Of a DNA stretch of 64,000 nt, positions 1 to 8,486 are shown piece by piece. Position 1 is the stretch's first letter, and every line of letters begins with the position of its first letter. The position numbers were made by a program, and so were the translations under genes. This stretch comes from Anaerolineae bacterium (lineage in GTDB: Bacteria; Chloroflexota; Anaerolineae; Aggregatilineales; Aggregatilineaceae), in NCBI GenBank assembly GCA_018432315.1, contig JAHDLB010000007.1, positions 93,934 to 157,933 on the forward strand. Direction: 5' to 3'. Below the pieces are notes generated by a model. That model was not told the DNA's origin. It searched no databases and saw only the letters and a list, made by a program, of their open reading frames with translations.

Positions 1-860
1 TTCTCTTCCGGCAGGTAGATGTCCAGCTCGACCTGCCCGTGCGTGATCCAGTCGGCCAGGTTCGCCCCGCTGACCGGGAAGGCCAGCTTGGTTTCCTCCC
101 CGACGCCGCTGGGGATGACCTGGAGCGAGGGATTGCCCGCCGGGGTGAGAATCTCGTCGCTCTGCGCGAAGTCGGTCCCGGTGTTGTCGTCGCCGATCAT
201 GCCGGGATTCTTGGCCTCCCAGGCCGCCCAGGTGACGGGGCCAGCGTCGCCCACCTCCACCGCCACCGCTTCGGCCCCGAACAGGATCGCGCTGCCCAGG
301 TAGAACGGCTCGGTAAGCGGAGTCTTGGCGCCGGCATCGTCGGCGAAGAAGAACGACAGGAATAGGGTGTAGTCGGCGCCGGCTTCCGGCTGGCGCATGG
401 CGGGTTCGGGCGCGAAGGCGATCCGGTTCCAGCCCGGCTGGGCTTCCGTCTCGCTGAAGATGCCGCCGATCCACGCGAACTCGCCGGTCACGTCGGCCAT
501 GCCCATGAAGAAGCTGTTGGCGTTCAGCGCGTTCGCTTCGGGCAGGTAGACCTCCAGCGCGATCTGGCCGAACGCCGCCCAGTCGGCGAGGTCTGCGCCG
601 GTGACGGGGAAGGCCAGCTTGGTCTCTTCGGACTCGCCGCTCGGCGTCACCTGCAAGGTGGGGCTTCCGCCCGGCGACAGCACCTCCTCGCTGGCGGCGA
701 ACGTCGAGCCGGTGTTGTCGTCGCCCAGGGTGGAGATGTCCTTGTTCTCCCACGCCGTCCAGAGAAGTTCATCTTCCTGCGCGTGGGCCAGCGGGGAGTG
801 CCACACAAATGGTAACGTCATCGAAACGAGCAGCAAAACATGTACCCATTTTTTAGCCAT
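1..860 (-). CDS. Secreted repeat protein, C-terminus beyond window (partial)
   Basis: At least 286 residues, with the 3' end outside the window. The ATG at 860 follows an AAGGAG ribosome site (869-874 in plus coordinates). Residues 1-27 form a signal peptide (MAKK, a hydrophobic core, then AHAQ), so the protein is exported. The mature part is a domain of about 177 residues repeated in tandem: GDDNTGSTF...ETKLAFPV...ADWAAFGQ in copy 1 and GDDNTGTDF...ETKLAFPV...ADWITHGQ in copy 2. It is rich in beta-prone sequence and aromatic residues, as in carbohydrate-binding jelly rolls, but I do not recognise the family. It is divergent from the LacI gene and shares its operator region, so it is probably co-regulated with sugar importer A. 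A surface glycan-binding role is inference. Confidence 0.7.
   Translation of the reverse strand, partial: MAKKWVHVLLLVSMTLPFVWHSPLAHAQEDELLWTAWENKDISTLGDDNTGSTFAASEEVLSPGGSPTLQVTPSGESEETKLAFPVTGADLADWAAFGQIALEVYLPEANALNANSFFMGMADVTGEFAWIGGIFSETEAQPGWNRIAFAPEPAMRQPEAGADYTLFLSFFFADDAGAKTPLTEPFYLGSAILFGAEAVAVEVGDAGPVTWAAWEAKNPGMIGDDNTGTDFAQSDEILTPAGNPSLQVIPSGVGEETKLAFPVSGANLADWITHGQVELDIYLPEE
8..230 (-). repeat. Second copy of the coding repeat module
   Basis: This encodes WAAWEAKN...GDDNTGTDF...ETKLAFPVSGANLADW...YLPEE and aligns over about 75 residues with the copy at 539-761. The start-to-start period is 531 nt (177 codons). The copies have diverged in DNA, so this is a protein-level domain duplication and not a recent DNA repeat. 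Confidence 0.75.
539..761 (-). repeat. First copy of the coding repeat module
   Basis: This encodes WTAWENKD...GDDNTGSTF...ETKLAFPVTGADLADW...YLPEA, the N-terminal copy of the 177-residue domain repeated at 8-230. Confidence 0.75.
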
Positions 861-914
861 GCTACGGCTCCTTTGCATGCTTGGCCGGTTGTTCGACACG
901 GGCGATTTTTCCAC

Positions 915-943
915 AGTATAAGTCTGAAGTTGGGAGATGTCAA
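915..943 (-). promoter_or_regulatory. Sigma-70 promoter of the secreted repeat protein
   Basis: Read on the minus strand: TTGACA (943-938), a 17-nt spacer, then TATACT (920-915). The -35 is a perfect match and the -10 matches 5 of 6. The LacI-type box at 942-951 touches the -35. Confidence 0.75.
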
Positions 944-951
944 AGCGCTTT
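942..951. promoter_or_regulatory. LacI-family operator
   Basis: Perfect palindrome AAAGCGCTTT with the central CG typical of LacI/GalR operators. It abuts the -35 of the minus-strand promoter. Similar boxes lie at 1030-1040 and 2121-2134, all around the adjacent LacI gene, which is the likely binder. Confidence 0.7.
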
Positions 952-1000
952 TACACTTTACGCAGAGATTCAGGCAAAACACGTTGTTCGCGCGGACATA

Positions 1001-1029
1001 TTGCGCGTGAGAAGTTCCTGTGATATGAT
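1001..1029 (+). promoter_or_regulatory. Promoter of the LacI regulator
   Basis: TTGCGC (1001-1006), a 17-nt spacer and TATGAT (1024-1029), followed at once by an operator at 1030-1040. An operator at the transcription start suggests negative autoregulation. Confidence 0.65.
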
Positions 1030-1040
1030 GAAAGCGCTTC
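1030..1040. promoter_or_regulatory. LacI-family operator at lacI start site
   Basis: GAAAGCGCTTC with the palindromic core AAGCGCTT. It sits directly after the -10 of the regulator promoter, where bound repressor would block initiation. Confidence 0.65.
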
Positions 1041-1071
1041 AAACTAACCACCGGAAGCGAGTGGGCGAGTC

Positions 1072-2085
1072 ATGGCCGCAACCATCTTCGACGTGGCAAA
1101 ACGCGCCGGCGTCTCGATCGGGACCGTCTCGCGCGTGATCAACAACCGGGACCGCGTTCACCCGGAGACGCGCGAGCGCGTCCTGCAGGCGATCCGCGAC
1201 CTGGACTACCACGCGAACGCCCTCGCCCGCGGCCTCGCCAGCCAGCAGACGGCCACGCTCGGCCTGGTCATCCCCCAGGTGAACGACCCCTTCTTCTTCC
1301 AGGTGGTGCGCGGTGTCGAAGAGGCGGCCAGCGCGGCCAACTACAGCCTGCTGATCGCCAGCCAGTCGCGGCTGCCCGCATCGGAGCGGCGGTATCTGCA
1401 TCTCTTCCGGCGCGGGCACGTCGATGCGATGGTCCTGGCGTCCATCGAGGTCCACGCCCACGAAGTGCAGGAGATCGTCGAGCAGGGCATCCCGGTCGTG
1501 CTGGTCCAGCTCGATATCGGCAGGAACATCCCGACGTTCCTGGCCGACAATTACGGCGGCGGGCGGGCCATGGCCGAGCACCTGGTCGTCGAGCACCAAT
1601 ACCGGCGCGTGGCGTACATCACCGGCACCGACCACACGCCGGACAACCGCGAACGGCTGCGCGCGCTGCGCGACGTCCTGCACGAAAACGGCCTCGACCT
1701 GCCCGGCGAGTACGTCGTAGAGGGGGACTACCTGCGCGACAGCGGCTACCGGGCCATGCAGCGGCTTCTGGAGCTGCCCACCCTGCCCGATGCCGTCTTC
1801 GCCGCGAACGATCAGATGGCGATCGATGCCATGATGGCGATCCGCGAGCACGGGTTGAGCGTGCCCGATGATATCGCGGTGGTGGGCTTCGACGACCTCC
1901 CGCTGGCGAGTTACGTGTCGCCGCCGCTGACCACCGTCCACCAGCCGGTGTACGAGCTGGGATGGCACGCCGGGCAGATGGCGCTCGAGATTATCCATAC
2001 CCAGGGCGACCGATCCGCGCTGGCCGCGCCCAACAAGCTGCTGCTGCCGACGTCGCCCGTCATCCGGCGGTCGTGCGGCTGTTGA
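1072..2085 (+). CDS. LacI/GalR-family transcriptional regulator (cluster A)
   Basis: 337 residues, the usual LacI length. The N-terminal helix-turn-helix and hinge are at residues 1-60 (TIFDVAKRAGVSIGTVSRVI, then LARGLASQQT). A type-1 periplasmic-binding-protein-like effector domain follows (FAANDQMAIDAM, VVGFDDLPLASYVSPPLTT), ending in a CGC tail. The ATG at 1072 gives the canonical LacI N-terminus. It is divergent from the repeat protein and upstream of an importer and a GH94 enzyme. Three AAGCGCTT palindromes surround it, so it probably represses both directions until an imported oligosaccharide or its product binds. The inducer is unknown. Confidence 0.93.
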   Translation: MAATIFDVAKRAGVSIGTVSRVINNRDRVHPETRERVLQAIRDLDYHANALARGLASQQTATLGLVIPQVNDPFFFQVVRGVEEAASAANYSLLIASQSRLPASERRYLHLFRRGHVDAMVLASIEVHAHEVQEIVEQGIPVVLVQLDIGRNIPTFLADNYGGGRAMAEHLVVEHQYRRVAYITGTDHTPDNRERLRALRDVLHENGLDLPGEYVVEGDYLRDSGYRAMQRLLELPTLPDAVFAANDQMAIDAMMAIREHGLSVPDDIAVVGFDDLPLASYVSPPLTTVHQPVYELGWHAGQMALEIIHTQGDRSALAAPNKLLLPTSPVIRRSCGC

Positions 2086-2111
2086 GCGCCGGATCGGAGC
2101 ATCTTTTTTTT
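2086..2111 (+). terminator. Possible intrinsic terminator after lacI
   Basis: A short imperfect stem (GC/CCG pairing with CGG/GC, loop GAT, one internal mismatch) at 2086-2100 is followed by a run of eight T at 2104-2111. The stem is weak, but its place between the lacI stop and the next operator fits a terminator. Confidence 0.45.
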
Positions 2112-2120
2112 CGGGCTATG

Positions 2121-2134
2121 TAAAAGCGCTTTTA
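2121..2134. promoter_or_regulatory. LacI-family operator upstream of importer A
   Basis: A perfect 14-bp palindrome, TAAAAGCGCTTTTA, 76 nt before the binding-protein start codon. It is the best match to the shared AAGCGCTT core in this region. I could not place a convincing -35 for this unit. Confidence 0.75.
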
Positions 2135-2210
2135 CCCGCGTAGGAGGACGAACCATAGACAATCGACCGGTCACCCAAATAGACACGAGTTCACATAAGG
2201 AGCAATAGAG

Positions 2211-3509
2211 ATGGCAAACTTGCGAGGTACTTTTGTTCGTTTGGCGGTCGCGCTGATCCTGGTCAGCACGGTTTTCGGCGCGATGCTCGCCCACGCCCAG
2301 GACACGCCGATGGCGAACGAGATTCGCGTCTCGGTCGTCGCCGGGGCGATGCAGGACACGATGACCAGGCTGGTGGAGAAATACCAGGAAGCGAATCCCG
2401 ACGTCACCGTCACGCTGGAACTGGAACCCGAAGGCGGCGCGTTCCAGGCGTTGATCGCGGCGGGCAACCAGCCGGACCTGATCATCACCTCGTTCGGCCC
2501 CCAGCTCGGTAAGCTGGCCGAGCAGGATGCCGCCGTGGTGCTGGACGACCTGCCGGGCGCGGAAGACCTGTTCGCCCGCCTGGAACCGGTGTCGCTCCAG
2601 AAGCTGTACGGCCACTACTACTACGTGCCCATCGGCGCCGACGTCACGCTCATGATCTACAACAAGGCGCTGTTCGAAGAAGCGGGCCTCGACCCGGACG
2701 CCCCGCCCGCGACCTGGGACGAGTTCCTGGCCGCGGCTGCCGCCATCGACGAGCTGCCCAACCGTGAAAACGGCGACGAGGTCTACGGCACCGTCTTCTG
2801 GAACGAGGCGCTGCAATGGGGCGGCTGGTACTGGAACATGCTCCAGCCCATCTACCTGAACGCCAACCAGGGCCAATGCCAGCTTCTGAACAACCTCGCC
2901 ACCGACATCATCTTCGACCGCGAAGAGTGCGCGCTGGACAAGTTCTTCGAGTTTGCAAAGGCCGCGCAGCAGTACGCGCCGCCCACCATGGAGAAGAACT
3001 TCTTCGGTCGTAACATCGGCATGTGGCTGCAATACGGCTACTCGTGGGAGCCGAACCTCCAATCGGCGGCGGGCGAGCCGATGGTGATCGGCGAGGATGT
3101 CGGCGTGGCGCCGGTGCCCGTCCCCAATGAAGGCGACACCAGCTTCACGACGTTCGGCGGGCGCGGCATGATGATCCTCAAGAGCACGCCCGAACGCGAG
3201 GCCCGCGCGTGGCACTTCCTCAACTTCTTGATGGAAGACGAGAACAACTACCAGTTCATCACCGAGCTGGGCTACCTGCCCGTGATCCTCGCGCTCCAGG
3301 ACGATCCGTACTTCCAGGACCCGGCGCGCCAGCCGTTCGTGGAGCTGCTCGCGCATGGCTACGTGCCGGAACAGTTCGCCACGGCGGACAGCGCCGCGAG
3401 CGCCCTGCAAGGGGTCTACGGCCAGGTCGTCGTGGAAGATTCGGTGCCGCTCGATGAGTCGGTTGCAACCGCTGCTCAGAAAGCCCGCGAAGCGATCCAG
3501 GGCAGTTAA
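2211..3509 (+). CDS. Extracellular sugar-binding protein, CUT1 importer A
   Basis: 432 residues, family 1 solute-binding protein (MalE/UgpB type). The signal peptide at residues 1-27 ends near AHAQD, with no obvious lipobox. Family signs include VEKYQEANPDVTVTLELEPE, TSFGPQLGKLAEQDAAVVLDDL and the C-terminal REARAWHFLNFLMEDE helix. An AAGGAG site lies 8 nt before the ATG. It delivers a sugar or oligosaccharide to the permeases downstream; the linked GH94 phosphorylase suggests a beta-linked gluco-oligosaccharide, by inference. A strong hairpin separates it from the permeases. Confidence 0.9.
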   Translation: MANLRGTFVRLAVALILVSTVFGAMLAHAQDTPMANEIRVSVVAGAMQDTMTRLVEKYQEANPDVTVTLELEPEGGAFQALIAAGNQPDLIITSFGPQLGKLAEQDAAVVLDDLPGAEDLFARLEPVSLQKLYGHYYYVPIGADVTLMIYNKALFEEAGLDPDAPPATWDEFLAAAAAIDELPNRENGDEVYGTVFWNEALQWGGWYWNMLQPIYLNANQGQCQLLNNLATDIIFDREECALDKFFEFAKAAQQYAPPTMEKNFFGRNIGMWLQYGYSWEPNLQSAAGEPMVIGEDVGVAPVPVPNEGDTSFTTFGGRGMMILKSTPEREARAWHFLNFLMEDENNYQFITELGYLPVILALQDDPYFQDPARQPFVELLAHGYVPEQFATADSAASALQGVYGQVVVEDSVPLDESVATAAQKAREAIQGS

Positions 3510-3523
3510 CCTCATCATGCATA

Positions 3524-3555
3524 CAGGGGGGCGCGGACGAGCACGTGCCCCCCTG
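3524..3555 (+). promoter_or_regulatory. Intercistronic hairpin between binding protein and permease
   Basis: A perfect 9-bp stem (CAGGGGGGC with GCCCCCCTG) extended by about three pairs, loop about 8 nt, and no following T tract. Its position between binding-protein and permease genes suggests 3'-end protection or partial attenuation, keeping binding-protein mRNA above permease mRNA. Confidence 0.65.
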
Positions 3556-3566
3556 AGGAGTCGCTT

Positions 3567-4511
3567 ATGGTTTCCTCCCGCGCCCTGGACGCGCCGGAAC
3601 GCGCCGGCGCCGCGCCTTCCAGCCTGTTCCTCCGGATCAAACGCAGCCGGTGGGGATACATATTCGTGTCTCCCTGGGTCGTCCTGTACCTGTTTTTCGG
3701 CCTGTACCCGCTGGTGCTGTCCTTCTACCTGACCTTTTTCGACTATTCGTTCGTCACGCCCGAAAACCGGACGTTCGTCGGCCTGGGCAACTGGATCGAC
3801 GGCGTGACCGACTCGCTCTTCTGGAAATCGCTGTACAACATCGTGCTCAACCAGACGACGTTCATCGTCCTCAAAAACGGCCTGGGCCTGATCACGGCGG
3901 CGCTGCTGGTGCGCATCACCTGGGGCGCGCGCCTGTTCCGCACCATCTACTTCTTGCCGGTCATCACCTCGACGGTGGTGCTGATGACGATCGGCGACAA
4001 CCTCGCCAGTCCCGGCGGCCCGGTTCAGAAAGTGCTGATCGACGCCGGGCTGATCGCCGGGCCGGTATTCTGGAAGTCGGACGACACCCTGCCGATGATC
4101 ATCATCGCGCTGATCAACACCTGGAAGTGGTTCGGGATCAGCACCATCATCCTGCTCGCCGGCATGTACGGGATCGATCCGCGGCTCTACGAGGCGGCTG
4201 TGGTCGATGGCGCGAAGGGGTGGCAGTTGTTCCGCTACATCACGCTGCCCATGCTGCGCCCGCAGCTTTTCTTCCTGCTGGTGGTGGACATCATCAACGG
4301 CCTGCAGATGTTCACCGAGGTGTTCAGCATCGGGTTCAACGTCTACGGCGGGATCAACCACCAGGCGCTCACCCCGGTGCTTTATCTCTACGCCCAGGCG
4401 TTCGACCGGTCCAACGTGGGCTACGCCTCGACGCTGGGCCTGCTGCTGGCGTTCCTGATCGCGCTGCTCACGGCGCTCCAGTTCAGGTTCGTTCGCGCCG
4501 AGGCGGAGTGA
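3567..4511 (+). CDS. Sugar ABC transporter permease, MalF/UgpA type (importer A)
   Basis: 314 residues with about six membrane segments, beginning at residues 30-50 (VSPWVVLYLFFGLYPLVLSF). The cytoplasmic EAA loop that docks the ATPase is visible as YEAAVVDGAKGWQLFRYITL. AGGAG precedes the ATG. It pairs with the next gene to form the channel. No ATPase gene is nearby. Confidence 0.9.
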   Translation: MVSSRALDAPERAGAAPSSLFLRIKRSRWGYIFVSPWVVLYLFFGLYPLVLSFYLTFFDYSFVTPENRTFVGLGNWIDGVTDSLFWKSLYNIVLNQTTFIVLKNGLGLITAALLVRITWGARLFRTIYFLPVITSTVVLMTIGDNLASPGGPVQKVLIDAGLIAGPVFWKSDDTLPMIIIALINTWKWFGISTIILLAGMYGIDPRLYEAAVVDGAKGWQLFRYITLPMLRPQLFFLLVVDIINGLQMFTEVFSIGFNVYGGINHQALTPVLYLYAQAFDRSNVGYASTLGLLLAFLIALLTALQFRFVRAEAE

Positions 4512-4521
4512 GGGCGACGCG

Positions 4522-5358
4522 ATGATCACATCTTTCCGGCGCATCTCCGCCTCTCTGGTCCTCACCTACGCGGCGCTGACCCTGGGCGCTATCGCGGTCG
4601 TCTACCCGTTCTTCTTCATGGTCAACAACTCGTTCAAGACGGGGCGCGAGATTCTGCACTCGCCCACCGCGCTGCCTTCCACGATCACGCTCATCGGCTA
4701 TACCGGCGTGTTCGAAGAGCTAGACGTGCTGCTGCTGTTCAAGAACTCGCTGATCCTCGCCGTCTCGATCACCCTGCTGAACACGCTGTTGAGCGCCCTG
4801 GCGGGCTACGCCTTCGCCAAGATCCCCTTCCCTGGGCGGGGCCGGATCTTCGGGTTCATGCTGATCACGATGATGATTCCCGGCGTGTTGTTCCTCATCC
4901 CGTCCTACGTGTTCATCTACAATCTCGGCTGGGTGGGGCACTACCACGCGCTCATCATCCCCTCTGCCGTGTCGGTGTTCAACATCTTCCTGGTGCGCCA
5001 GTTCATGCTCGGCATCCCGGACGAAATCGTCGAGGCGGCCCGTATCGACGGCGCGGGCGATCCGACGATCTTCATGCGCGTGATCCTGCCGCTGGCGCGT
5101 CCCGCGCTGGCGACGGTGGCGATCCTGACCTTCATGGGCAGTTGGAACGACTTTTTCGGCCCCCTGCTCTACCTGAACCAGCCCGAACACTGGACGCTGC
5201 AACTGGGCCTGCTGCAATTTCGCGGCACGGTGCCGGGCGAAAATGCGGAGCAGATCTGGGCGCTGACTACGTTGATCACCCTGCCGATCGTCGTGGTGTA
5301 TTTCTTCATTCAGGAACAGTTCGTCAAAGCGTTCGCAAATGTATCGCTGAGTAAATGA
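4522..5358 (+). CDS. Sugar ABC transporter permease, MalG/UgpE type (importer A)
   Basis: 278 residues with six predicted membrane segments. It has the typical MalG opening (VVYPFFFMVNNSFKTGREIL) and the EAA loop EAARIDGAGDPTIFMRVILP. It starts 10 nt after the partner permease and its stop overlaps the next start (ATGA at 5355-5358), so translation is probably coupled. Confidence 0.9.
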   Translation: MITSFRRISASLVLTYAALTLGAIAVVYPFFFMVNNSFKTGREILHSPTALPSTITLIGYTGVFEELDVLLLFKNSLILAVSITLLNTLLSALAGYAFAKIPFPGRGRIFGFMLITMMIPGVLFLIPSYVFIYNLGWVGHYHALIIPSAVSVFNIFLVRQFMLGIPDEIVEAARIDGAGDPTIFMRVILPLARPALATVAILTFMGSWNDFFGPLLYLNQPEHWTLQLGLLQFRGTVPGENAEQIWALTTLITLPIVVVYFFIQEQFVKAFANVSLSK

Positions 5359-5951
5359 CGATGGCCGAGACGACGATGATTCCCCCCACCCCCGACAGCC
5401 AGCGCGCGCGCGGGCCGCGCTCCCGCATGGCGATTCTGGCGATCGCCGCCGTGGTGATTTTCGTCGGCACCTATATCCTGGCCTGGTGGGACGCCTACCG
5501 GCTCTCGACGTCCTACCTGGCCGACGCCGACGCCAGCTACCAGGCAGGGCGTTACCTGGACTCGCTGCTTGGCTACGAGGAATACGACCGGGCGAAAGAA
5601 AAGTACGTCGATCGCGGCGGCTACATCCAGGTGAAACGCATCTGGGAAGACAGCTACGCGCTGCCGCGCCCCGGCGAGGTCGAGCGCGCCGAACAGCGCA
5701 TCGACGAGATCATCTACACGCACCTCACGCTGGAGGAGGCGGAGCAGTTCGTGCAGCAGAACATCGGGCGTCACAACCCGTACATGGGCCTGATCTACCT
5801 GCGGCTCGGCGAGCTGTACGAGGCCGGCGGGCGGCTTCGCGATGCCCAGGATGTTTACGAGTCCATTCCCGACCTGTTTCCCGGCGATGACGCGTTGATC
5901 GAGCGCGCCCGCCGCGATCTCGAGAATCTTCTGGACCAACAGGCCGGTTAG
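5355..5951 (+). CDS. Small membrane-anchored helical/TPR-like protein
   Basis: 198 residues. After a 24-residue cytoplasmic leader there is one transmembrane helix (AILAIAAVVIFVGTYILAWW, about 26-45). The rest is soluble and helical, with TPR-like stretches (ADASYQAGRYLDSLLGYEEY; YLRLGELYEAGGRLRDAQDV). It overlaps the permease gene by 4 nt and is followed by the GH94 gene, so it belongs to this operon. The soluble part should face outside if the positive-inside rule holds (basic leader RARGPRSR). I do not know a characterised homologue; a scaffold or transporter accessory is only a guess. Confidence 0.75.
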   Translation: MTMAETTMIPPTPDSQRARGPRSRMAILAIAAVVIFVGTYILAWWDAYRLSTSYLADADASYQAGRYLDSLLGYEEYDRAKEKYVDRGGYIQVKRIWEDSYALPRPGEVERAEQRIDEIIYTHLTLEEAEQFVQQNIGRHNPYMGLIYLRLGELYEAGGRLRDAQDVYESIPDLFPGDDALIERARRDLENLLDQQAG

Positions 5952-5978
5952 TCTCGTTCCTTGTGGAGTGGAGCATTC

Positions 5979-8342
5979 ATGGCACAGTTGCAGAACCAAT
6001 ACGGCTATTTCAGCGACGACGGCAGCGAATACGTCATCACCCGTGCCGACACCCCCATGCCCTGGATCAACGTCCTGACGAATGGCGACTACGGGCTGAC
6101 ACTGTCCCAGGCGGGCAGCGGGTATAGCTGGCGCACCCACGCCACCCTGAACCGGGTCACGCGCTGGGAGCAGGACCTGATCCGCGACGAATGGGGCAAA
6201 TACCTGTACCTGCGCGACGCCGATTCCGGCGAGTTCTGGTCGCCCACGTGGCAGCCGTGCGGCGCGGGACTGGAGGCGTACCGGGTCCGGCACGGCATGG
6301 GCTACTCGGTGATCGAATCCCGGCGCGGGACGCTGGCGCAGTCGGTCACGTATCTCGTCCCGCCGGGCGATCCGTGCGAGATCTGGCTGGTGCGTCTGGA
6401 GAACCACGGCGACACGCCGCGCCGCCTGCACGTCTTCACCTACCTGGAATGGCTGTTGGGCGCGGCCCCAGACTGGCACCGCGAGTTTCACCGCACGTTC
6501 ATCGCGACCGAGTTCGACGCGGACCACGGCGCGCTGCTGGCGACGAAGGTGCTGTGGGAGTTCCCGGTCGAAGGCGCGGTGCACTGGAACCGCGCGTGGC
6601 CCTACGTGGCGTTTCATAGCGCGTCCGTCCCGCCCACCGGATTCGACGCCGACAAGCGCGATTTCCTGGGACGCAACGGGGGCATCCACCAGCCGCAGGC
6701 CGTCATCGCCGGGCGGTCGGCCAACCGCGCGGGCCGCTGGGGCGATCCGGTCGGCAGCTTGCGGCTGGAGGTAACCCTGGCGCCCGGCGAGGTGCGCGAG
6801 ATCGCCTTCACGCTGGGCGCTGCGGACAGCCGCGACCACGCCCTCGCGCTGGCGGCGCGCTATCAGGACACGGCCACCGTCCGCGCCGCGCTGGACGAGG
6901 TGCGCGCGCGCTGGCGGGACAGGGTCGGCCCGCTGGTCGTCGAGACGCCCGACCCGGCGCTCAACGTGCTGGCGAACGGCTGGCTGCAATATCAGGCGAT
7001 TGCGGGCCGCCTGGAGGGGCGGACCGCGTATTACCAGACCGGCGGCGCCTACGGGTTCCGCGACCAGTTGCAGGACAGCCTGATCTGGCTGCTGCTGGGT
7101 TCCCCTGAGAAGACTATCGAGCAGATCCGGCTGCACGCCGCGCACCAGTACCAGGACGGCGTCGTCCTGCACTGGTGGCACCCGCTGGCCGAAACCGGCC
7201 TGCGCTCCGACTACAGCGACGATCTGCTCTGGCTGCCGTTCGTGGTGCTGCACACCGTCCGCGAGACGGGCGACTCCAGCTTCCTGGACGAATCGATCCC
7301 GTTCTTCGACGGCGGCGCGGCCTCGCTGCGCGAGCACTGCCTGCGCGCGTTCGAGGTGGCCCTCCGGCGGCGCAGCGAGCGCGGGCTGCCCCTCATCCTC
7401 GAAGGGGATTGGAACGACGGGCTGAACGCGGTCGGACCCGAAGGGCGCGGCGAAAGCGTGTGGATGGCGCATTTCCTGTATTACCTGCTGTGTGCCTGGG
7501 CGGATATGCCGTTCTGCGAGCCGGACACGGCGGCACGCTTCCGCGAAGAAGCCGCCCGGCTGCACCATGCGGTGAACACCCACGCGTGGGATGGCGCGTG
7601 GTATTGGCGCGCCTCGAACGACGACGGCGAGCTGGTGGGTTCGAGCCGGGCGCCGGAGGGCCAGATCTTCCTCAACGCCCAAACGTGGGCGGCCCTGTCC
7701 GGCACGGCGGACCGGGATCGCGCGCAGCAGGTCTTGGCCGCGGCCCGGCAGCACCTGTATTCCGATTACGGCCCGCTGCTGCTGGCCCCGGCCTATACCC
7801 AACCCAACCCGACCATCGGCTACCTGTCGCGCTATGCCCCCGGCGTGCGCGAGAACGGCGGCGTGTACTGTCACGCAGCCTGCTGGGCCGTGCTGGCCGA
7901 GGGGCACGTGAACGGCGCCCAGGCCGCCTATGACGTGTGGCGCAGCTTCTGCCCGCCCGTTCGTGCTCAGGACCCCGACCGGTACGCGGGCGAGCCGTAC
8001 GTGATGCCGGGCAACGTCGCCGGGCCGCTGGCCGCCGTCCCCGGCCAGGCGGGCTGGACGTGGTACACCGGGTCGGCGGCGTGGTACCTGCGCGCGCTGA
8101 TCGAGGGCGTGCTCGGCGTGGAGGCGCACATGCCGGGCCTGCGCGTGCGCCCCGGCCTGCCGGATGGCTGGGATCGCTTCCGCCTCAAGCGCGCATTTCG
8201 CGGCGCGGTGTATGACATCACCGTGCGGCGGGCAGCCAACGGCGAGCGAACAGGCTGGCGCGTCGATGGCGTGCGCTGGCACGGCGAATTTCTCCCCCTC
8301 GCCGAAGCAGGCACCGTCCAGCGGGTCGAAATCGTCATCTGA
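5979..8342 (+). CDS. GH94 family glycoside phosphorylase (cellobiose/cellodextrin-type)
   Basis: 787 residues, the normal size for cellobiose and chitobiose phosphorylases. The N-terminal beta-sandwich carries the family opening (NQYGYFSDDGSEYVITR...PWINVLTNGDYG). The (alpha/alpha)6 domain contains GDWNDG at 476-481, whose Asp480 matches the family's general acid, and a His-rich C-terminal active-site region. No signal peptide, so it is cytoplasmic. Family enzymes use phosphate to split beta-glucosides into a sugar 1-phosphate and a shorter sugar, saving ATP after import. I take the ATG at 5979, which has GGAGTGGAG upstream, over a TTG at 5961. The exact disaccharide cannot be told by eye. 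Confidence 0.88.
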   Translation: MAQLQNQYGYFSDDGSEYVITRADTPMPWINVLTNGDYGLTLSQAGSGYSWRTHATLNRVTRWEQDLIRDEWGKYLYLRDADSGEFWSPTWQPCGAGLEAYRVRHGMGYSVIESRRGTLAQSVTYLVPPGDPCEIWLVRLENHGDTPRRLHVFTYLEWLLGAAPDWHREFHRTFIATEFDADHGALLATKVLWEFPVEGAVHWNRAWPYVAFHSASVPPTGFDADKRDFLGRNGGIHQPQAVIAGRSANRAGRWGDPVGSLRLEVTLAPGEVREIAFTLGAADSRDHALALAARYQDTATVRAALDEVRARWRDRVGPLVVETPDPALNVLANGWLQYQAIAGRLEGRTAYYQTGGAYGFRDQLQDSLIWLLLGSPEKTIEQIRLHAAHQYQDGVVLHWWHPLAETGLRSDYSDDLLWLPFVVLHTVRETGDSSFLDESIPFFDGGAASLREHCLRAFEVALRRRSERGLPLILEGDWNDGLNAVGPEGRGESVWMAHFLYYLLCAWADMPFCEPDTAARFREEAARLHHAVNTHAWDGAWYWRASNDDGELVGSSRAPEGQIFLNAQTWAALSGTADRDRAQQVLAAARQHLYSDYGPLLLAPAYTQPNPTIGYLSRYAPGVRENGGVYCHAACWAVLAEGHVNGAQAAYDVWRSFCPPVRAQDPDRYAGEPYVMPGNVAGPLAAVPGQAGWTWYTGSAAWYLRALIEGVLGVEAHMPGLRVRPGLPDGWDRFRLKRAFRGAVYDITVRRAANGERTGWRVDGVRWHGEFLPLAEAGTVQRVEIVI

Positions 8343-8457
8343 CCGGCTGAGTCCCCATTCCCCCAACCCGGCACCATTCCGGGAACAGCCAGACGGGGCC
8401 GCCGCGCGCGTCCTCGTCGCATTGTGGCGGCGCGTGGATGGTTTTCTCGGCGTGCGC

Positions 8458-8486
8458 TTGACAACGGCTGCAAACAGTGATTAAAT
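8458..8486 (+). promoter_or_regulatory. Promoter of importer B operon
   Basis: Perfect TTGACA (8458-8463), a 17-nt spacer and TTAAAT (8481-8486). The -10 overlaps a duplicated operator-like box, which would make repressor and polymerase compete. The rest of the 284-nt gap (8343-8457 and 8507-8626) shows nothing I recognise. Confidence 0.65.

Noticed and set aside
1911..4565. Open frame of 884 codons on the minus strand across importer A
   Set aside because: Crosses an operator, two genes and a hairpin; composition is that of a GC shadow.
5310..8366. Open frame of 1018 codons on the minus strand opposite the GH94 gene
   Set aside because: Low-complexity translation, no start context, and it shadows a well-conserved enzyme.
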